From assembly GCF_016924665.1 (NCBI RefSeq), contig NZ_JAFFJT010000019.1:1-64000 (forward strand): a DNA stretch of 64,000 nucleotides, written 5' to 3'. The translations under genes and the position numbers were made by a program. This DNA comes from Nocardioides sp. SYSU D00038 (GTDB lineage: Bacteria; Actinomycetota; Actinomycetes; Propionibacteriales; Nocardioidaceae). Of this stretch, positions 31,077 to 40,395 are shown piece by piece; position 1 is the first letter of the stretch; each line of letters opens with the position of its first letter. Below the pieces are notes generated by a model. That model made no database searches. It was not told the origin of the DNA and was given only the letters and a program-made list of their open reading frames with translations.

Positions 31077-32156
31077 GTGACCGCAGCACCCGAGCCCGGC
31101 AACGCCTACGCCCGCGCCGGCGTCGACATCGAGGCCGCCGACAAGGCCATCGAGCTGATGAAGGTGTGGGTCGACAAGGCCCGACGCCCGGAGATGATCG
31201 GCGGCCTGGGCGGCTTCGCGGGGCTCTTCGACGCCTCCGCGCTCACCCGCTACCAGCGGCCGCTGCTCGCCACGTCCACCGACGGCGTCGGCACCAAGGT
31301 CGCGATCGCCCAGGCGATGGACGTCCACGACACCATCGGCTTCGACCTGGTCGGCATGGTCGTCGACGACCTCGTGGTCTGCGGCGCCGAGCCGCTGTTC
31401 ATGACCGACTACATCGCCACCGGCCGCGTCGTCCCCGAGCGGATCGCCGCGATCGTCAAGGGCATCGCCGAGGCCTGCGTGGCCGCCGGCTGCGCGCTGG
31501 TGGGTGGCGAGACCGCCGAGCACCCCGGCCTCCTCGACCCCGACGAGTACGACGTCGCGGGCGCCGCGACCGGCGTCGTCGAGGCCGACCGGCTGCTGGG
31601 GCCGGGCCGGGTCCGGCCGGGCGACGTCGTGCTGGCGATGGCCTCGAGCGGGCTGCACTCCAACGGCTACTCGCTGGTGCGCCACGTACTCCTCGAGCAG
31701 GCCGGCTGGGCGCTCGACCGCGACGTCCCCGAGCTCGGCCGCACCCTCGGCGAGGAGCTGCTCGAGCCCACCCGGATCTACACCCGGGCCTGCCTGGCGC
31801 TGGCCGAGCGCACCGAGGTGCACGCGCTGTGCCACGTCACCGGTGGCGGCCTGGCCGGCAACCTCGAGCGGGTGCTGCCCGTCGAGCTGACCGCCACCCT
31901 CGACCGCTCGTCGTGGACCCCCGCACCGGTCTTCGACCTGGTCCGCCGGGTCGGCGAGGTCTCCCAGCCCGACCTCGAGATGACCCTCAACTGCGGCGTG
32001 GGCATGGTGGCACTGCTGCCGCCCGGCGAGGTCGACGCCGCCGTCGCGCTGCTGGCCGAGCACGACGTCGCCGCGTGGCCCGCGGGACAGGTCGCCGTGG
32101 CCGGCAGCGACACCGCCGGCCGGGCGGTGCTGACCGGCCAGCACCCCGGTTGGTGA
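31077..32156 (+). CDS. purM: phosphoribosylformylglycinamidine cyclo-ligase (AIR synthetase)
   Basis: The fifth step of purine synthesis, closing the imidazole ring of AIR with ATP. The protein has 359 residues. Family motifs are YARAGVDIEAADKAIELMK, LLATSTDGVGTKVAIAQ, GFDLVGMVVDDLVVCGAEPL, LVGGETAEHPGLL, ASSGLHSNGYSLVR and HVTGGGLAGNLERVLP. The GTG at 31077 was chosen because GAGAGG lies 6 nt upstream; a GTG at 31047 overlapping the purF stop (GTGA) is the alternative. It is co-transcribed with purF. The pair purF-purM followed by a DUF3073 gene is standard in actinobacteria. Confidence 0.96.
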   Translation: MTAAPEPGNAYARAGVDIEAADKAIELMKVWVDKARRPEMIGGLGGFAGLFDASALTRYQRPLLATSTDGVGTKVAIAQAMDVHDTIGFDLVGMVVDDLVVCGAEPLFMTDYIATGRVVPERIAAIVKGIAEACVAAGCALVGGETAEHPGLLDPDEYDVAGAATGVVEADRLLGPGRVRPGDVVLAMASSGLHSNGYSLVRHVLLEQAGWALDRDVPELGRTLGEELLEPTRIYTRACLALAERTEVHALCHVTGGGLAGNLERVLPVELTATLDRSSWTPAPVFDLVRRVGEVSQPDLEMTLNCGVGMVALLPPGEVDAAVALLAEHDVAAWPAGQVAVAGSDTAGRAVLTGQHPGW

Positions 32157-32318
32157 CCGGTCGCCCGCACTTTCCTGCGACTTCGGTCACCGCGGGGCCC
32201 AATTCGGCCCGCCGGTGTGCGGGAACACCCGGTCATTGGGTAGCGTTGCTCCCACGACATACCTTTCTAGTCCGGGAGCCACGGTGCCCCGGCCAAGCGA
32301 GCGAGGGGGCTGGACCCT

Positions 32319-32492
32319 ATGGGCCGCGGCCGAGCTAAGGCGAAGCAGACGAAGGTCGCACGCGACCTGAAGTACCGGACTCACGAGACGGACCTCTCGG
32401 CGCTGGCGCGCGAGCTGCACGGCGGGGAGAAGGACGACGTCGAGTCGGACGCCCCCGACGAGTGGGCCGACTACGAGCCCCGACGCGACTGA
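32319..32492 (+). CDS. DUF3073 family small protein
   Basis: A 57-residue protein beginning MGRGRAKAKQTKVARDLKY. That basic start followed by an acidic C-terminal half (DDVESDAPDEWADYEP) is the DUF3073 signature of actinobacteria, where it usually follows purM. Function unknown. The ATG has GAGGGGG upstream. A -10-like TAGCGT at 32241-32246 suggests its own promoter and a leader of about 65 nt that includes a small hairpin (arms CCGGG and CCCGG). Confidence 0.85.
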   Translation: MGRGRAKAKQTKVARDLKYRTHETDLSALARELHGGEKDDVESDAPDEWADYEPRRD

Positions 32493-32526
32493 CGGACGCG
32501 ACTGACCCTCGCGGATCCCGCTGCCG

Positions 32527-33501
32527 CTAGCGCAGCAGGGCGGTGACGGCCCAGGCCGCGCCGAACGACCCCGCGAGGACCAGCGCGAACAGCAGTGCGG
32601 TCGCCACCGGTCGTCCGGTGGACGCCGGCGAGGGGCCGACGGTCGGTTCGGCCGCGGGCGCCAGCCGGGTCGGGTGGTGCACCGAGACCGGCAGGTCGCC
32701 CGGAAGCGCCCGGCGCAGGTCGTCGACGAACCGGCGCACGTCGCCGGGTCGGCGCTCGGGGTCGGGGTCGAGGGCGCCGAGCAGCACGTCGTCGACCGCG
32801 GCCGGCACCGCGACGTACGCCGAGGGCGGCACCGGCCGCTCGGCCGCGGCCAGCGAGCTGATCGGTCCGCTGCGGGCCAGCCGCCCGGTGAGCATCTGGT
32901 ACGCCACCGCGGCCAGCGCGTGCACGTCGGCGCGGACGTCGACCCCGCCGCCGGTCGCCTGCTCGGGCGCCATGTAGGCGGGGGTGCCCACCACCTGGGT
33001 CAGCCCGCTGGCGTGCAGCATCGCCTTGGCGACACCCAGGTCGGCCACCAGCAGCCGCTCGCCGGCCGTGCCGGCGCTGCGCAGCAGCAGGTTCTGCGGC
33101 TTCACGTCGCGGTGCACGACGCCGTGCTCGTGCAGCACCGCCAGGCCCGCGCCCGCCTGGGCGACGAGGTCGGCGACCGCGCTGAACGGCATCGGGGCGT
33201 CGTCGAGCCGGTCGGCCAGGGTGCCGCGGTCGGCCCAGGTCATCACGAAGTACGGCGTCGCGTCGACCTCGCCGATGTCGTAGACCCGCACGATGTGGTC
33301 GGAGTCGGCGCGGCGCAGGATCCGCGCCTCCTCGAGGAAGCGCTCGCGCACGTCGAGCCGCTGGGCCCAGTTCTCGGCCAGCGCCTTCACGGCGACGTGG
33401 GAGTCCAGCTGGTCGTCGTGGTAGAGCCAGACGGTCGAGAAGCCACCCGCACCGAGCCGGTCGACCCGGCGCAGCCGGCCGAGGCGTTCGGGCAGGGGCA
33501 C
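32527..33501 (-). CDS. serine/threonine protein kinase, membrane anchored
   Basis: A 324-residue Hanks-type kinase. The glycine loop GAGGFSTV is at 17-24, the ATP-binding lysine is Lys39, the catalytic loop HRDVKPQN is at 130-137 and the Mg2+ motif is DLG at 154-156. The activation segment ends with APE at 178-180. The kinase domain is followed by a Pro-rich linker and one C-terminal membrane helix (ALLFALVLAGSFGAAWAVTAL), with almost no outer domain, so sensing must be intracellular or through a partner. The GTG start lies 6 nt after CACGAT (leaderless). It is divergent from a sigma factor gene with only 18 nt between the start codons. Confidence 0.92.
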   Translation of the reverse strand: MPLPERLGRLRRVDRLGAGGFSTVWLYHDDQLDSHVAVKALAENWAQRLDVRERFLEEARILRRADSDHIVRVYDIGEVDATPYFVMTWADRGTLADRLDDAPMPFSAVADLVAQAGAGLAVLHEHGVVHRDVKPQNLLLRSAGTAGERLLVADLGVAKAMLHASGLTQVVGTPAYMAPEQATGGGVDVRADVHALAAVAYQMLTGRLARSGPISSLAAAERPVPPSAYVAVPAAVDDVLLGALDPDPERRPGDVRRFVDDLRRALPGDLPVSVHHPTRLAPAAEPTVGPSPASTGRPVATALLFALVLAGSFGAAWAVTALLR

Positions 33502-33506
33502 GGCGG

Positions 33507-33513
33507 TATCGTG
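33507..33513. promoter_or_regulatory. overlapping divergent -10 elements
   Basis: On the plus strand, TATCGT (33507-33512) stands 7 nt before the sigma factor GTG. On the minus strand, CACGAT (33513-33508) stands 6 nt before the kinase GTG. The two hexamers share five base pairs, so the two leaderless promoters cannot be melted in both directions at once. Confidence 0.6.
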
Positions 33514-33519
33514 CCACGA

Positions 33520-34071
33520 GTGACCGAGGACCCCGCCGACGTCGAGGAGCTCGCGAGCCGAGCCGCCGCCGGCGACCGGCAGGCGCTCGAGGACCTGCTC
33601 GCCGCCGTCCAGCCGCGGGTGCGGCGGATCTGCGGCCGGATGCTGCTCTTCCCCCAGGACGCCGAGGAGGCTGCCCAGGACGCGCTGCTGCTGGTGGCGA
33701 CCAAGATCGGGCAGTTCGACGGGCGCAGCCGGTTCACCACGTGGCTGCACGCGGTGGCCTCCAACAGCGCCCGGATGACCTACCGCACCCTGAAGCGCCG
33801 GGCCGGCGAGCGGCTGACCGACGAGCTCCCGGTCAGCGCCGACCCGCGCACCACCAGCGTCATCGCCGGTAGCCGCCTGGACCTGCTCGAGGCGCTGGAG
33901 GTGGTGGGCGCCGACCGGCCCGAGCTGGTCGAGCCGCTGGTGCTGCGCGACGTGCAGCAGCTCGACTACAACGAGATCGCCCGGCTGCTCGACATCCCGC
34001 TCGGCACCGTGAAGTCGCGCATCCACCAGGCCCGGCACGCCGTCCGGCCGCTGCTGGCCGTCACCGACTGA
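33520..34071 (+). CDS. RNA polymerase sigma factor, ECF-like sigma-70
   Basis: A 183-residue sigma factor. Region 2 (about 20-85) includes QDAEEAAQDALLLVATKIGQ, then the -10 recognition helix around FTTWLHAVASNSARM. Region 4 (about 130-178) contains LDYNEIARLLDIPLGTVKSR followed by IHQARHAVR, a helix-turn-helix for the -35 element. GTG at 33520 was chosen for the TATCGT box; GTG at 33511 is also in frame. No anti-sigma gene follows; the divergent Ser/Thr kinase is the likely regulatory partner by position, which is inference. Confidence 0.9.
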   Translation: MTEDPADVEELASRAAAGDRQALEDLLAAVQPRVRRICGRMLLFPQDAEEAAQDALLLVATKIGQFDGRSRFTTWLHAVASNSARMTYRTLKRRAGERLTDELPVSADPRTTSVIAGSRLDLLEALEVVGADRPELVEPLVLRDVQQLDYNEIARLLDIPLGTVKSRIHQARHAVRPLLAVTD

Positions 34072-34072
34072 G

Positions 34073-35367
34073 TCACCGGCCGACGCTGCGCAGCACCACC
34101 ACGTCGCCGTGGCTGCCGTAGCCCACCAGCCGGCCGCCGACCGGTCGCCCGTTGAACGCGACCATCAGCCACCCCTCGCCGTGCCGGAGCAGCGTCGGCC
34201 ACGGCAGGTTGGTCGGGTACGGCGCGTCGAGCGCGCCCACCTCGCGCATCGTGAGGTCGAACGCCGGGTAGCGCTCGCGCTGCCCCCGGCGGCCGTCGCG
34301 ACCGTCGCTGGCCAGCACCCGCCAGCCCTCGTCGAGGCGCACCAGCGTGGTGCCCTCGGTGGCCCGGCGGTCGCCCGCCGCCCCGAGGAGGCGGAGGTCG
34401 TCGAGGGTGGGGCCGCCGGCCAGCGCGGGGTGGAACTGGAAGAACCGCCGCGCCGAGACGAAGCCCACCAGCCAGCCGTCGTCGGTGCGCACCAGGTGGG
34501 GGTCCCACGTGCCGACCGAGGCCAGCCCGTCGGTGGGCAGGGCCAGCGGCTCGGTGTCGAGCACGTGGGTGCCGGTGAGCAGGTCGGCCGCGGTGCGGGC
34601 CAGGGTGACGCCGACGCGGGGGTGGCGCTCCTTGTCGAAGTCGCCCCAGGTGCTGGTGGCGACCAGCCACCGGTCGTCGTCGCGCACCAGGTGGCTGGCG
34701 TGGTCGCCGTAGACGCCGGACCGGTCGGGGCGCCGGAAGAACAGGTCGCTGCGGTGCTCCAGCGCCAGGGTGTCGGGGTCGAGGGTCCAGCCGAGGTGTG
34801 CGCACACGGGAAGAAGCCGGGCCCGGCGCTCGTGGCGCTGAGCAGCAGCCGGCCGGCGTCGTCGGTGACCGGGGTGCCGTCGGGCCTGCTGACGGCCCTG
34901 AGGTCGCGCAGCCCGAGCTGCCCGAAGGCGCCGGTGGTCACCGCCCCGCCGTCGCCCGAGCCGCGCACCGTCGCGAGCCACGCCTCGTCGTGGGTGTCGA
35001 GCCGCTCGACCAGGTCGTAGCGGCCGCGCACGACCCACTCGTCGTCCTCGCGGGTGAGCGCGACCAGGTGGGTGCCGGTCAGCGCCAGCGCCAGGCGGGT
35101 CGGCTGGGTGCGGGGCCGCGCCGAGCGACGGCTGGCGTGGCGGGTGGTGCGGCCGCCGGCGTCGACCTCGAGCGCGACGCCGCGCTCGTCGAGCCGCGCC
35201 GACAGCACGGCGCCGTCGGCGGTGAGGGTCGCCGACGCCTGCTCCCGCTCCAGGGCGACCTCGACCGCGTGCGAGGGCACCGCGGCCGGCGGACCGGGTC
35301 GCACCAGCGTCACCGGGCGGGTGCGGGCGACGATCTCGAGCCGGGGCAGCAGCGGACCGATCGACAC
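34073..35367 (-). pseudogene. frameshifted beta-propeller (glycosidase-like) gene
   Basis: Two minus-strand frames complement one another. The N-terminal part (from GTG 35367, SIGPLLPRLEIVARTRPVTL) runs to about 34810 with RLLLSATSAGPGFFP. The C-terminal part continues in another frame with CAHLGWTLDPDTLALEHRSD and ends at 34073 (YGSHGDVVVLRSVGR). The junction is a GGG run at 34808-34810; one extra base there would restore a single protein of about 430 residues. The C-terminal part has repeated motifs such as HLVRDDDRWLVATSTWGDF and DPHLVRTDDGWLVGFVSA, like five-bladed propellers of GH43-type proteins, but I do not see a sure family. It is either a sequencing error or a recent loss. Its end is 1 nt from the convergent sigma gene. 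Confidence 0.75.
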
Positions 35368-35460
35368 CGGGACAGTCTGCCGTTTCTCCACTTTGGGTGA
35401 TGTGTCGGTCCGCGCCGGCCCGGTTGGGTGGTGCCGCGGCACCGCCGCTTCCGTGTACGC

Positions 35461-35497
35461 CGACGGCCGCACCTCCACGCAGGGAGTGCGGCCGTCG
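35461..35497 (-). terminator. hairpin downstream of the SCO7613-type gene
   Basis: Arms CGACGGCCGCA (35461-35471) and TGCGGCCGTCG (35487-35497) form a perfect 11-bp stem, extended by CTCC and GGAG inside. It lies 25 nt after the stop of the large membrane protein gene and is a likely terminator. Confidence 0.65.
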
Positions 35498-35521
35498 GGG
35501 TGGAGCGTCGGGGGGGGACCG

Positions 35522-37942
35522 TCAGCGCAGCCGGCCGAGGTAGGCCGCCGCCTGCTGCAGGTCGTGCATCCGCTTCTCCCAGGTCACGCCGACCACGGTC
35601 AGCACGGTGCCGGCGAGGCCGATCAGCAGCCACTGCGGCGTCTGCGCGGCGTACGGCGCCAGCTCGCGCAGCACGAGCACGCCGCCGACGACGGCACCCG
35701 CCACCACGGGGGCGTTCCAGCGCAGCCGGGTGCCGAACAGCACCAGCGCGAGGCAGCCGACGCCGAGCAGGGCCGCGCGCAGCGACACCGGGTCGACCAG
35801 CGCCCACAGCAGCGACGGCACCGTGGCCAGCCCCAACCCGGCGCCCAGGGTCGCCCCGGTGGCGGCGTGCGGGTCGCGCAGCAGCCGGTGCACACCGACC
35901 GCGAGCAGCGCCACGGCGGAGGGCAGCGTGTAGGGCTCGGGCGCGGTCACCCCGACGTCGGCGAGGCGCACCCAGGTGGCCGCCGCGAGCAGCAGCCCGC
36001 CTGGCCAGGCCAGCAGCCGCCGGTCGAGGTGCACCACGGCGCTGGCGGTGACCAGCACGCCCGCGAGGGTCAGGTGGAGGGCGGCGGCCGTGGGCTGGTC
36101 AACCGCCCCGCCGACCGCGACGACGGCGGCGGTCGCCCCGCCCAGGGCCGCGGCCACCTCGGTCTCGAGCTGCGGCCGCGCCAGGGCGAGCAGCCCGAGG
36201 GACAACAGCACCGGCGCGCCCCACCAGGCCCGGTCGACGCCGACGACGTCGGCGCCGAGGAGCAGGAACGCCGTCACCGCCAGCGGCAGCACCAGCCCGC
36301 CGACCTCGTCGGCGCCCCGGTGGGCGCCGAGCCGGAGGACCACGGCCGACACAGCGACCAGCACGCCGGCCACGCCGAGGGTCAGCACCTCGCTCGGCAG
36401 CGCCACCAGGCCGGCGACCACCACGAGGCCCAGGCCGCTGCAGGTGCGGGCCAGGTCGCGCGGCTCGGTGCGGCGGACGGCCTCGAGCGCCAGCGCGGCA
36501 CCGGTGCCCGCCACCAGGGCCACCACCACGGCCAGCGGCACCGGGTGCAGGGCCACGGTCGCGACGAGGGCCAGGCCGGCGACGGCGGCGTAGGTCGGGA
36601 GGTGCGACAGCGCGGCGGGCAGGGCCACCCACGCCGCGACGAGGAGGCCGACGACGAGCGCCGGCAGCAGCAGCGGCTCGAGCACGCCGGGCACCGGGTC
36701 GATGCGCACGCCGGCCCCGCTGCCGAAGATGGGTCCGACGTCGCCGAGCGAGGCCCCGGCGTCGGCCAGCAGGCCGGCGATGCATCCGGTCACGGGCACC
36801 GCCGCGAGGCCCAGCGGCACGAGCGGCACGGCCCGCCAGCGACCCGGCGCGACGGCGAGCACCGCCGTCCAGGCCACGAGGGTCGCGAGCGCCGCCAGGG
36901 CGAACCGGTTGGCGGACTCGTCCCAGCCGGGCAGCGTGACCGCGACGGTGACGAGCGTGGCGCTCACCGCGCCGCAGGCCTGCCCGAGCAGGTCGTCGCG
37001 CACGACCACGAGCGGCAGCAGGGCGAGCCCGGCCGCGGCCAGCAGCGGCAGCACCTCCAGGTCGGCCCAGAGCAGGTGCAGCGTCGGGTCGGTCAGGCGC
37101 TGCGCGGCCTCGGCGAGCAACCCCAGCCACCAGCAGCCGGCGAGCCCCGCGGCGCCCCACGCCAGCACCGGCAGCCGGCCGCGGCGCCCGGCCTCGGCGA
37201 CCGCCGCCGTGCCGACGACGGCAAGGACCAGGACCGTCGCCGTGCGACCGCTCAGGGCGAGCGCGCCGCCGCCCACGAGCACCGCACCCAGCAGGATCGC
37301 CAGCTGCGGCACGACCAGCTCGCGGCGCAGCGCGACCAGCGCGGCGGCCACCGCGGCCAGCACCAGGCCGAGCAGCACCGCCAGGCCGTTGCCGTCGACG
37401 CCCAGCCAACCGGCGTCGGCGGCGCCGAACACGTCGAGCACCAGCAGGCCGAGGCCCACGGCCGAGAGCGACTCGCCCGCCACCCTCAGGCCGCGGCCCG
37501 CGAGCCCGACCGAGAGGCCGAGCGCCACGACGGTCAGCACCACCAGCACCGCGGTGCGCCCGCCGATGCCGAGCCACGACCAGGCGACGGCGAGGAAGAT
37601 CACCGCGGCGACCAGCAGGCAGGTCGCGCCCAGGCCGAGCAGCACCTTCGGCACCGAGGCGCCGGAGATCCCGGTCCGGCGTGGGGGGAACGGCGCGGGG
37701 GCGGGGTAGGGGCCCGGGGCCGGCGTGGGCGTCGGCGCCGGGATGCCCGCCGGGACCGGTGCCGGAGCGGTCGCGGTGGCCCGGACGCCCTCGAGCAGCA
37801 CGTCGGCGCGCTGCAGCGTCCGGAACAGCTCGGTGACCAGCGGCCCCCGCAGCGGCAGGTCGCAGGCCGGGCAGGCGGCGGGTCGGGCGGGGAGGGTGGC
37901 CCGGCAGTCGGGGCACCGGGACGGGTCGGCGTAGCGCGGCAT
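35522..37942 (-). CDS. large integral membrane protein, SCO7613 C-terminal domain type
   Basis: An 806-residue protein. The N-terminal ~35 residues form a zinc ribbon (CPDCRATL and CPACDLPL). A helical segment and a Pro-rich linker follow, then more than twenty hydrophobic helices to the C-terminus, with a final ATP-like soluble tail absent. This zinc ribbon plus many-helix layout is the SCO7613 family of actinobacteria, whose function is unknown. The ATG start at 37942 has GGATGGAG directly upstream; a TTG four codons earlier is less likely. It is monocistronic, divergent from the LVIVD-repeat gene and followed by a hairpin. Confidence 0.85.
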   Translation of the reverse strand: MPRYADPSRCPDCRATLPARPAACPACDLPLRGPLVTELFRTLQRADVLLEGVRATATAPAPVPAGIPAPTPTPAPGPYPAPAPFPPRRTGISGASVPKVLLGLGATCLLVAAVIFLAVAWSWLGIGGRTAVLVVLTVVALGLSVGLAGRGLRVAGESLSAVGLGLLVLDVFGAADAGWLGVDGNGLAVLLGLVLAAVAAALVALRRELVVPQLAILLGAVLVGGGALALSGRTATVLVLAVVGTAAVAEAGRRGRLPVLAWGAAGLAGCWWLGLLAEAAQRLTDPTLHLLWADLEVLPLLAAAGLALLPLVVVRDDLLGQACGAVSATLVTVAVTLPGWDESANRFALAALATLVAWTAVLAVAPGRWRAVPLVPLGLAAVPVTGCIAGLLADAGASLGDVGPIFGSGAGVRIDPVPGVLEPLLLPALVVGLLVAAWVALPAALSHLPTYAAVAGLALVATVALHPVPLAVVVALVAGTGAALALEAVRRTEPRDLARTCSGLGLVVVAGLVALPSEVLTLGVAGVLVAVSAVVLRLGAHRGADEVGGLVLPLAVTAFLLLGADVVGVDRAWWGAPVLLSLGLLALARPQLETEVAAALGGATAAVVAVGGAVDQPTAAALHLTLAGVLVTASAVVHLDRRLLAWPGGLLLAAATWVRLADVGVTAPEPYTLPSAVALLAVGVHRLLRDPHAATGATLGAGLGLATVPSLLWALVDPVSLRAALLGVGCLALVLFGTRLRWNAPVVAGAVVGGVLVLRELAPYAAQTPQWLLIGLAGTVLTVVGVTWEKRMHDLQQAAAYLGRLR

Positions 37943-38091
37943 GGCTCCATCCAAGAGCGCCCGGGCTCATCCGGGCAGAGCATCCATGCTCAGGCCAATT
38001 TTCTGCTGGGCTCTTGTGCCGGGGGTGCCGGTCGGGGTACGACTCTCTGACCACCTCTTGTGCACTGCCTGTTCTCGGAAGGACTCGTGCC

Positions 38092-39663
38092 ATGTCTCGG
38101 ACCCCGGTGGCGACACGCATCCGCGTGCGCACCCTGATCACCGTCATCGTCTCCCTGGTCGGCCTCGCGCTCGCGCTGGTGCCGGCCGTCTCCTCGGCCC
38201 ACGAGGACGACGCCCAACGCCGGGCGCCCAACGTCGCGGGCGGTGAGCAGGTCGACAACGAGCTCGGCTGCCCGCCCGCGCTCGTCCGCAAGCTCCGCAA
38301 CGCCTCGGACCGCTTCGGCCTGGGCTGCGACCTCCCCGGCGGCAGCCTCGCGGCGCTCGACGACAGCGACGCCGTGCTGCCGCCCGGCGCGATCGCCAGC
38401 AGCCGCAACATCGGGCTGGTCGCCAACGTCCCCAAGACGGGTGCGTTCGCCCCGACCGACTCCTACAACAGCGACCTGGCCTTCAAGGGTCGCTACGCGT
38501 TCGCCGGCAACTACAACGGGTTCACCGTCTACGACATCAAGAAGCCGACCCGGCCCAAGGCCGTCAAGCAGGTCGTGTGCCCCGGCTCGCAGAACGACAT
38601 CTCGGTCTGGAAGAACCTGCTGGTCCTTAGCGTCGACTCCAGCCGCAGCGACGACTCCTGCAACAGCACCTCGCTGCCGGCCAGCAACAAGGACGCGTGG
38701 GAGGGCATCCGGGTCTTCGACATCTCCGACCCGAGCGAGCCCAAGTACGTGAAGGCCGTCGAGACCGCGTGCGGCTCGCACACCCACACGCTGGCGCCCA
38801 GCCAGGACGGCAAGGTGCTCTACGTCTACGTGTCGTCGTACTCGCCGCAGCCGACCTACCCCGACTGCCAGCCGCCGCACGACAAGATCAGCATCGTCAA
38901 GATCCCGCGCAGCGCGCCGGACGCGGCGTTCGTCAAGAACGCGCCGATCCTCTTCCCCGACGGCGGCAACCCGTCGGGCAACACCTCCTCGACGACCAGC
39001 GGCTGCCACGACATCACCGCCTTCCCCGCCAAGGACATCGCGGCGGGCGCCTGCATGGGCGACGGCATCCTGATGGACATCTCCGACCGCGAGCAGCCGG
39101 TCGTCACCGACCAGGTGCGCGACCTCGAGAACTTCGCGTTCTGGCACTCCGCGACGTTCAGCAACAACGGTCGCAAGGTGGTCTTCACCGACGAGCTCGG
39201 TGGCGGCGGCGGCCCCACCTGCAACCCCACGGTCGGGCCGAAGCGGGGCGCCGACGGCATCTACGACATCGTCCGCGGCGAGCTGCAGTTCCGCAGCTAC
39301 TACAAGATCAAGCGGACCCAGGCCAACACCGAGAACTGCGTGGCCCACAACGGCTCGCTGATCCCGGTGAAGGGCAAGGACATCATGGTCCAGGCCTGGT
39401 ACCAGGGCGGGATCTCGGTCTTCGACTTCACCAACTCCGCCAAGCCCCAGGAGATCGCCTGGTTCGACCGCGGGCCCCTCTCCACCGAGGAGCTGATCCT
39501 CGGCGGGTCGTGGTCGGCGTACTGGTACAACGGCTACATCTACTCCAACGACATCCAGAAGGGCCTCGACGTGCTGGCGCTCAACGACAAGCGCGTCAAG
39601 AAGGCCAAGAAGGTGCGGATGGACGTGTTCAACCCGCAGTCCCAGCCCTCCTACAACGGCTGA
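38092..39663 (+). CDS. exported LVIVD-repeat beta-propeller protein
   Basis: A 523-residue secreted protein. A signal peptide (LITVIVSLVGLALALVPAVS, cut near SSAHE) is followed by a beta-propeller made of LVIVD-type repeats, for example AFAGNYNGFTVYDIKKPTRP, GIRVFDISDPSEPKYVKAV and GISVFDFTNSAKPQEIAWF. Several cysteines are present, suggesting disulfides outside the cell. It has no enzyme motif, so a binding or scaffold role is likely but unproven. The ATG start has GGAAGGA upstream. The gene stands alone, with a 149-nt divergent gap to the SCO7613-type gene. Confidence 0.85.
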   Translation: MSRTPVATRIRVRTLITVIVSLVGLALALVPAVSSAHEDDAQRRAPNVAGGEQVDNELGCPPALVRKLRNASDRFGLGCDLPGGSLAALDDSDAVLPPGAIASSRNIGLVANVPKTGAFAPTDSYNSDLAFKGRYAFAGNYNGFTVYDIKKPTRPKAVKQVVCPGSQNDISVWKNLLVLSVDSSRSDDSCNSTSLPASNKDAWEGIRVFDISDPSEPKYVKAVETACGSHTHTLAPSQDGKVLYVYVSSYSPQPTYPDCQPPHDKISIVKIPRSAPDAAFVKNAPILFPDGGNPSGNTSSTTSGCHDITAFPAKDIAAGACMGDGILMDISDREQPVVTDQVRDLENFAFWHSATFSNNGRKVVFTDELGGGGGPTCNPTVGPKRGADGIYDIVRGELQFRSYYKIKRTQANTENCVAHNGSLIPVKGKDIMVQAWYQGGISVFDFTNSAKPQEIAWFDRGPLSTEELILGGSWSAYWYNGYIYSNDIQKGLDVLALNDKRVKKAKKVRMDVFNPQSQPSYNG

Positions 39664-39768
39664 GCAGCACGTGACGAGGGGCCGGGCCGCGAGGTCCGGC
39701 CCCTCGCCGCGTCCGGGGCCGGAGACGGCGTCTGGTCAGGCGCGGGGTGCGGTGACAGGGTGGCCCGC

Positions 39769-40161
39769 ATGAGGCGCGAACCTCACGAGAACGTCGCGAC
39801 CGTCCTGGTCGAGCCGCGGATGCTGCGCGACCTCGAGCTCGACCTGATGACCCACGACCTGTGGGTGTGGCCGGTCGCGACCGCACCGGTGCACGTGGAC
39901 GGCCCGCGGGCGGCGTTCCAGCTGCGCCGCCGGATGGTCGAGGCGCGCCGCGGCGCGTGGGACGTCGCGGCCGAGTGGGTGCCGGTGTGGGTGACGTTCG
40001 GGGCGAGCTGGCGCACCGGCGACGAGCCGCTGCCGTGGGCGGCGCACGCCGCCCTGTGGGACTGCCTCGCGGCGCACGGCGACCACGTGCGCTACCGCAA
40101 GTGGCTGGGCGGCGTGCCCCGGCTGCAGGTGCGCGAGGAACGGCGCTCGGCGGACTCGTAG
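39769..40161 (+). CDS. conserved-looking hypothetical protein, 130 residues
   Basis: I do not recognise this protein. It begins MRREPHENVATVLVEPRM and is soluble, Trp- and Arg-rich, with no signal peptide or membrane helix. The segment WVPVWVTFGASWRTGDEPLP suggests a compact mixed alpha/beta domain. ATG at 39769 was chosen because CAGGGT ends 7 nt upstream, the local leaderless pattern; a GTG nine nt earlier is also in frame. GC at third positions is high, so coding is likely. Confidence 0.6.
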   Translation: MRREPHENVATVLVEPRMLRDLELDLMTHDLWVWPVATAPVHVDGPRAAFQLRRRMVEARRGAWDVAAEWVPVWVTFGASWRTGDEPLPWAAHAALWDCLAAHGDHVRYRKWLGGVPRLQVREERRSADS

Positions 40162-40173
40162 GTCCGGGTCGCC

Positions 40174-40395
40174 TCAGCGACCGAGGTGGCTCAGGAGGTC
40201 GGCCGGGTCCTCCGGGGAACGGGTGACGCCCTCGTGGTCGACGGTTCCGGCGGGCTGGCGCTGCGGGTCGTCGTTGAACGACGACAGGTCGGGACCGAGC
40301 AGGCTCAGCACGGCGAACAGGCCGATGACTTGGAGGACGATCAGGAGGCCGAGCTGGGCCGACCTCAAGGACCGCGGGCTGGGAGTGTCGGACAA
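40174..40395 (-). CDS. small single-pass membrane protein
   Basis: A 73-residue product with one clear membrane helix (LGLLIVLQVIGLFAVLSLLG) and a hydrophilic tail (NDDPQRQPAGTVDHEGV). The start is uncertain: TTG at 40395 (SDTPSPRSLRSAQ) is the best available and has CATGCT 6 nt upstream, but the frame stays open further. Function unknown. Confidence 0.5.
   Translation of the reverse strand: MSDTPSPRSLRSAQLGLLIVLQVIGLFAVLSLLGPDLSSFNDDPQRQPAGTVDHEGVTRSPEDPADLLSHLGR

Noticed and set aside
29398..31089. Minus-strand frame extending the GAF kinase across purF
   Set aside because: purF on the plus strand is unmistakable; the kinase ATG at 29397 has a ribosome-binding site.
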